Assembly (NCBI GenBank): GCA_031292305.1
Contig: JARLHJ010000038.1
Coordinates: forward strand, 1-42,547
Origin: Candidatus Babeliales bacterium
GTDB taxonomy: Bacteria; Babelota; Babeliae; Babelales; JABDEC01
Direction: 5' to 3'
DNA length: 42,547 nucleotides
Shown piece after piece: positions 41,977-42,547 of this stretch (the stretch's first letter is position 1; the number at the start of each line of letters is the position of its first letter). The translations under genes and the position numbers were made by a program. The notes beneath the pieces were generated by a model. That model did not search any database. It was not told the origin of the DNA and saw only the letters and a program-made list of their open reading frames with translations.

Positions 41977-42547
41977 TTAAAGTTTGCTTTTAATTGGTAC
42001 ATCATCTATGTGTTTAAGAAAAATAACAGTTTCATTAAATAGATCTTGAAACTGTTCTTCAAAATCTTTAGGCGTTATGTTACCAACACGTATAAAATTA
42101 CAATTTAATACACAATTCTCTAATTTTAGGCCTTTATTTGAAATTATATTTGGGGCTGCCACTTTTGTTCTTGGGTGTATATCATCTGTAATAATATTAT
42201 AATTTAATAAATTTATTACTGGCGGCATAAATATTAAATTCTTTATACTCTTTTTATATTCTTTTTTTGGAATTACTAATAAATATCCCGTATTTTTTTT
42301 ACCCATCAAATAATAAGGATATGGACATGTTCCAATTAATCCCAAACAAGCATTAACTCCGTAAGAAATACTATGAGCAGAAGTTGGAGTGATTGTAGAA
42401 TCTATAGTTTTCTTTAATTTATCTGTACCTCTGTACAATATAATGGCTTGTCTATTATGAGCATGATATTCAGTTGCTATAATTTTTGAAGATAACTCAG
42501 AATTAAAAGCAATTATCTCATCATAAAACAAAAATCTAAAGTGTGAA
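41977..42547 (-). CDS. Unknown protein, 5' part beyond the window
   Basis: At least 190 codons, open to the window edge, so the true start is probably outside. Visible segments ILYRGTD followed by SAHSISYG recall the Arg and Ser-x-Ser strands of mono-ADP-ribosyltransferases, but the catalytic Glu motif is not clear, so this is only a hint. The stop lies 2 bases from the convergent kup stop and no terminator separates them. Confidence 0.5.
   Translation of the reverse strand, partial: SHFRFLFYDEIIAFNSELSSKIIATEYHAHNRQAIILYRGTDKLKKTIDSTITPTSAHSISYGVNACLGLIGTCPYPYYLMGKKNTGYLLVIPKKEYKKSIKNLIFMPPVINLLNYNIITDDIHPRTKVAAPNIISNKGLKLENCVLNCNFIRVGNITPKDFEEQFQDLFNETVIFLKHIDDVPIKSKL

Noticed and set aside
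1-42547. CRISPR arrays, insertion-sequence transposases, rRNA genes, riboswitches
   Set aside because: No regularly spaced repeats, transposase motifs, rRNA blocks or recognisable aptamer cores were found on reading both strands by eye.

Overview
The window is an AT-rich bacterial chromosome segment that uses the standard code (TGA acts as a stop). About half of its proteins start with a Sec signal peptide or lipobox, many genes are unrecognisable exported proteins, and several enzymes that need ATP, acetyl-CoA or sugar nucleotides also carry export signals. Together these suggest a reduced, host-associated bacterium. The style fits the candidate phylum Dependentiae (TM6), though this is inference from gene style and not a phylogenetic test.

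Layout. 1-3.1 kb: two small exported proteins, a lipoprotein-type family 2 glycosyltransferase and pgk. 3.1-5.2 kb: two Cys-rich unknowns and an exported kinase-like protein. 5.2-8.8 kb: an ABC-2 exporter pair behind a promoter, a 10-codon leader ORF and hairpins, then an exported chloramphenicol-phosphotransferase-like protein and lepB. 8.8-11.7 kb: a NUDIX hydrolase, an exported P-loop protein and dnaA. 11.7-18.6 kb: an envelope-hydrolase block with a TPR lipoprotein, an amidase, a C39-like peptidase, an active and an inactivated NlpC/P60 paralogue, and a CAP protein. 18.5-20 kb: pssA and psd, the phosphatidylethanolamine route. 20-21.7 kb: a large exported unknown.

From 21,976 to 29,865 lies a mobile element of about 7.9 kb. 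A 30-bp perfect direct repeat, identical to the 3' end of the tRNA-Arg(UCG) gene at 29,836-29,909, bounds it. A large serine recombinase sits at the tRNA end and its stop codon lies inside the repeat. Other contents are a probable gene-II-like replication protein, an LD-carboxypeptidase flanked by ~85-bp imperfect repeats, an exported GNAT acetyltransferase, an exported unknown and a possible chagasin-like inhibitor.

29.9-34.1 kb: two paralogous Deg/HtrA proteases flanking tlyA, followed by tRNA-Arg. 34.2-35.8 kb: tandem exported paralogues. 35.8-39.3 kb: glyS followed by four tightly packed small exported helical proteins and a VTT/DedA membrane protein. 39.3-42.5 kb: a TPR-like exported protein, kup, and an unknown gene cut by the window edge.

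Core functions (translation, replication start, glycolysis, K+ uptake, protein export, PE synthesis) are thus interleaved with a large exported repertoire that probably acts on the envelope or the host.
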